Source of the DNA: RUG14219 sp045538535
GTDB taxonomy: Bacteria > Cyanobacteriota > Vampirovibrionia > Gastranaerophilales > Gastranaerophilaceae
Direction: 5' to 3'
Assembly (NCBI GenBank): GCA_045538535.1
Contig: JAZSRN010000017.1
Location: 1 to 8,424, forward strand
Length of the DNA: 8,424 bases
A model generated the notes under the pieces. It was not told where the DNA came from. It saw nothing but the letters and a program-made list of their open reading frames with translations, and searched no databases. This document shows positions 6,466 through 8,424 of the stretch, piece after piece; the stretch's first letter is position 1; every line of letters begins with the position of its first letter. A program made the position numbers and the translations under genes.

Positions 6466-7068
6466 TTAGTAATAGAAAAACAACTTTCTAAACTCTTTTT
6501 CCACATGACCATAAGGAATATTATGCTTGTACAAATAATCCATAAATTTTTGGGCATCTTTGACTGAACAAATAAAGAAAAATTCTGAATCAGATTTGCC
6601 GTTCACTTTGGCCAAAGTCAACTGAACCGAAAACTCCTTATAATCAACGAAATTAAAGGCCGGAATTTTAAAAAAAGAATTTTTGCAATAATACGGAGAA
6701 TATTCAGTTATAGCAACTTTTTTTATATCAAACGGCGTAAATTTACGTTTACCAACTTGCAAAGTACCCTCATAATATTTAAATCTAACTTTTTTATTTA
6801 GACATAATTCCGCAATTATTGAGAAACTCGGATAAGAAAAATACGCCCACAATCCCCAACGCGCAAAATCGTTGATTAAATCAAGCACATAAAATACAAA
6901 CCAGTAAAAAAACATTATCAAAAGCCAACTCATAAAAAACTGGCGCGAATAATGCAATCTTATCGGGGTTTCCGAAATCTGCTTTACCGAGTCTTCTTTG
7001 CGCAAACGTCTTTCGACATCTATTTCTTGGTTATATTTATCTGTACTTTCTTCAAAATTATACGGCAA
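6466..7068 (-). CDS. Membrane-anchored protein of unknown function, possibly with a PH-like domain
   Basis: I do not recognise this 200-residue protein. A charged, soluble N-terminus (1-43) is followed by a strong membrane helix at about 44-65 (FFMSWLLIMFFYWFVFYVLDL) and a weaker hydrophobic stretch at about 71-90. This pair may form a hairpin that leaves both ends in the cytoplasm. Residues about 93-185 look like short beta-strands (VRFKYYEGTLQVGKRKF, then KKVAITEY, then FSVQLTLAKV and SEFFFICSV) followed by an amphipathic helix (DAQKFMDYLYKHN). That order resembles bacterial PH-like domains fused to a membrane hairpin, but this is inference from pattern only. The start is TTG at 7068: a stop codon lies immediately upstream, GAGGA (7080-7076) is 7 nt before it, and the next Met is at residue 46 inside the membrane helix. 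It lies 20 nt after serS, so the two are probably cotranscribed. Confidence 0.75.
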   Translation of the reverse strand: MPYNFEESTDKYNQEIDVERRLRKEDSVKQISETPIRLHYSRQFFMSWLLIMFFYWFVFYVLDLINDFARWGLWAYFSYPSFSIIAELCLNKKVRFKYYEGTLQVGKRKFTPFDIKKVAITEYSPYYCKNSFFKIPAFNFVDYKEFSVQLTLAKVNGKSDSEFFFICSVKDAQKFMDYLYKHNIPYGHVEKEFRKLFFYY

Positions 7069-7075
7069 TCAAACT

Positions 7076-7080
7076 TCCTC
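7076..7080 (-). promoter_or_regulatory. Ribosome binding site that fixes the TTG start of the 200-residue membrane protein
   Basis: Minus-strand GAGGA lies in the 20-nt gap after serS, 7 nt before the TTG at 7068-7066. No alternative ATG or GTG exists upstream because a TGA directly precedes the TTG. Confidence 0.65.
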
Positions 7081-7088
7081 AATAGTAA

Positions 7089-8354
7089 TTATATTGTATC
7101 AAAACCTGTATATTTTCTCAAAACTTCAGGTACAACAATTGTTCCGTCTGCTTGTTGGAAATTTTCAATAATTGCCGCAACCGTACGACCCACAGCCAAA
7201 CCTGAACCATTGATAGTATGTACAAATTGAACTTTGCCGGTTTCTTTGTCACGATATCTGATATTAGCTCTACGAGCTTGGTAATCTCCGAAATTAGAAC
7301 AACTAGAAATTTCCTTATAAGAATTATAAGAAGGCATCCAAACTTCCAAATCCCAGCATTTGTTAGCTGAAAATCCAATATCACCAGTTGAAAGTGCCAC
7401 TTTTCTATACGGCAAATCTAACGCTTTTAACATATCTTCAGCATCTTGGGTAAGTTTTTCGTGTTCATCTTTACTTGATTGAGGAGTACAAAGTTTTACC
7501 AATTCAACTTTATTAAATTGGTGAACTCTTATAAGCCCTCTTGTATCTTTGCCTGCAGAACCCGCTTCACGTCTAAAACAAGGAGTATATGCCGTCATAT
7601 ATTTAGGCAAATCATCTTCTGATAAAATTTCGCCTGCATAAATGTTAGTCACCGGAACTTCGGCAGTCGGAATTAAATACAAATCTTCATCCACACATTT
7701 GTACATATCTTCCTTGAATTTAGGCAATTGACCAGTTCCGGTCATGGTTGCAGCATTAGCCATAAACGGAGGCAAAATCTCTTCATAACCTTGTTTTTCA
7801 GTGTGGAAATCAAGGAAAAAGTTTATTACTGCACGCTCTAATCTTGCACCTTTGCCTCTATAAAGTGTAAATCTTGATTGAGAAAGCTTAACCCCACGTT
7901 CAAAATCTACTATATTTTTTTCTTCACATAAATCCCAGTGAGGTTTTGGGGTAAATCCAAATTTTGTTGGTTCGCCCCAAGTTGAAATTGTTGGATTATC
8001 ATCTTCTGATTGTCCAATTGGAGTTGTTTCATCAGGAGTGTTTGGTGTTCTTAATAACAGCTCTCTTTGTCTATTATCTAATTCAACTTGCTTTTCTTCT
8101 AGAACTTTTATATCGTCACCTAATTTACGAACCTCTTCTTGAATAGCATCGGTATTTTCGCCATTCTTTTTCATCATACCAATTTTTTGAGATTCGTTTT
8201 TACGTTTTGCACGCAATTCATCAGCTTGAGTTTGAACTTTTCTTCTCTCAACGTCAATCTCAAGAATTTCATCAATAGATAATTCTGGATTTCTTCTTTT
8301 TAAAAGCTCATTAACTTTTTCTGGATTTTCTCTAATAACTTTTATATCTAACAT
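7089..8354 (-). CDS. serS: Seryl-tRNA synthetase
   Basis: This class II aminoacyl-tRNA synthetase charges tRNA-Ser (and tRNA-Sec where present) with serine in the cytoplasm, as a homodimer. The 421-residue length is typical. Residues 1-110 form the N-terminal helical arm, a long antiparallel coiled coil (roughly 30-100, rich in E, K, R and Q) that grips the long variable arm of tRNA-Ser. The catalytic domain shows the serine-binding TAEVP at 230-234, class II motif 2 as FRREAGSAG at 260-268 with RVHQFNKVE at 276-284, and motif 3 as GSGLAVGRTVAAIIE at 383-397. No expected motif is missing. ATG at 8354 has AAGAGAGG (8370-8363) 8 nt upstream, and the N-terminus MLDIKVIRENPE is the family's usual start. 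The 200-residue membrane protein follows after 20 nt. Confidence 0.98.
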   Translation of the reverse strand: MLDIKVIRENPEKVNELLKRRNPELSIDEILEIDVERRKVQTQADELRAKRKNESQKIGMMKKNGENTDAIQEEVRKLGDDIKVLEEKQVELDNRQRELLLRTPNTPDETTPIGQSEDDNPTISTWGEPTKFGFTPKPHWDLCEEKNIVDFERGVKLSQSRFTLYRGKGARLERAVINFFLDFHTEKQGYEEILPPFMANAATMTGTGQLPKFKEDMYKCVDEDLYLIPTAEVPVTNIYAGEILSEDDLPKYMTAYTPCFRREAGSAGKDTRGLIRVHQFNKVELVKLCTPQSSKDEHEKLTQDAEDMLKALDLPYRKVALSTGDIGFSANKCWDLEVWMPSYNSYKEISSCSNFGDYQARRANIRYRDKETGKVQFVHTINGSGLAVGRTVAAIIENFQQADGTIVVPEVLRKYTGFDTI

Positions 8355-8424
8355 TTTAAATACCTCTCTTAAACCTTTTCTAATATATTAACATACAATC
8401 GCCATAACTATAGAATCGATATCT
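8355..8424 (-). promoter_or_regulatory. Upstream region of serS with ribosome binding site
   Basis: These 70 nt hold the serS ribosome binding site (AAGAGAGG, 8370-8363). A TATATT hexamer sits about 40 nt before the start and could be a -10 element, but no good -35 lies at 16-18 nt from it. The visible stretch is too short to hold a complete T-box leader, and none of its motifs are seen. One minus-strand frame stays open from the right edge to a TAA about 35 nt in and could be the tail of an upstream gene, but it is too short to support. Confidence 0.35.

Noticed and set aside
1..8424. Mobile elements, CRISPR arrays, tRNA genes, long repeats
   Set aside because: None seen on reading both strands. 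The window looks like an ordinary chromosomal core region with one-directional housekeeping genes.

Overview
The window is about 8.4 kb of AT-rich DNA. It carries seven complete genes and one truncated gene, all on the minus strand, so transcription runs from the right edge to the left edge. The gene content is bacterial. An AT-rich genome, a Ski2/Mtr4-type DSHCT helicase (typical of cyanobacteria and actinobacteria), an FtsL-like protein after rsmH and a GAF plus HD-GYP-like protein together suggest a non-photosynthetic relative of cyanobacteria such as Gastranaerophilales/Melainabacteria. That placement is an inference from gene character, not from any search, and I hold it only moderately.

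Right part (8424-6466): serS (seryl-tRNA synthetase) is followed after 20 nt by a 200-residue membrane-anchored protein of unknown function. The latter starts at a TTG codon with a good Shine-Dalgarno (SD) site, and the two probably share a transcript. Middle (6465-3078): a likely promoter and a strong ribosome binding site precede a 761-residue superfamily 2 RNA helicase. It is followed by a multi-pass membrane protein of the lysylphosphatidylglycerol synthase/flippase-like (YbhN/UPF0104) family. Left-middle (3077-1581): rsmH (16S rRNA C1402 N4-methyltransferase) is followed by a small bitopic coiled-coil protein resembling FtsL. This preserves the rsmH-ftsL order of the division and cell wall cluster, but ftsI does not follow. 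Left part (1580-1): a 130-nt spacer, then a GAF plus HD-GYP-like regulator whose HD and HH metal ligands are replaced. After a promoter-like sequence, the 5' end of an unidentified gene runs off the left edge.

The themes are translation (serS, rsmH), RNA turnover (helicase), envelope and division (flippase-like protein, FtsL-like protein) and signalling (degenerate HD-GYP). The gaps are short (20-130 nt), so the genes may form one or two long transcripts with internal promoters. I see no tRNA, rRNA, CRISPR array, insertion sequence, phage gene or convincing intrinsic terminator. I do not see a clearly new system. The most interesting single item is the HD-GYP-like protein with lost catalytic residues.
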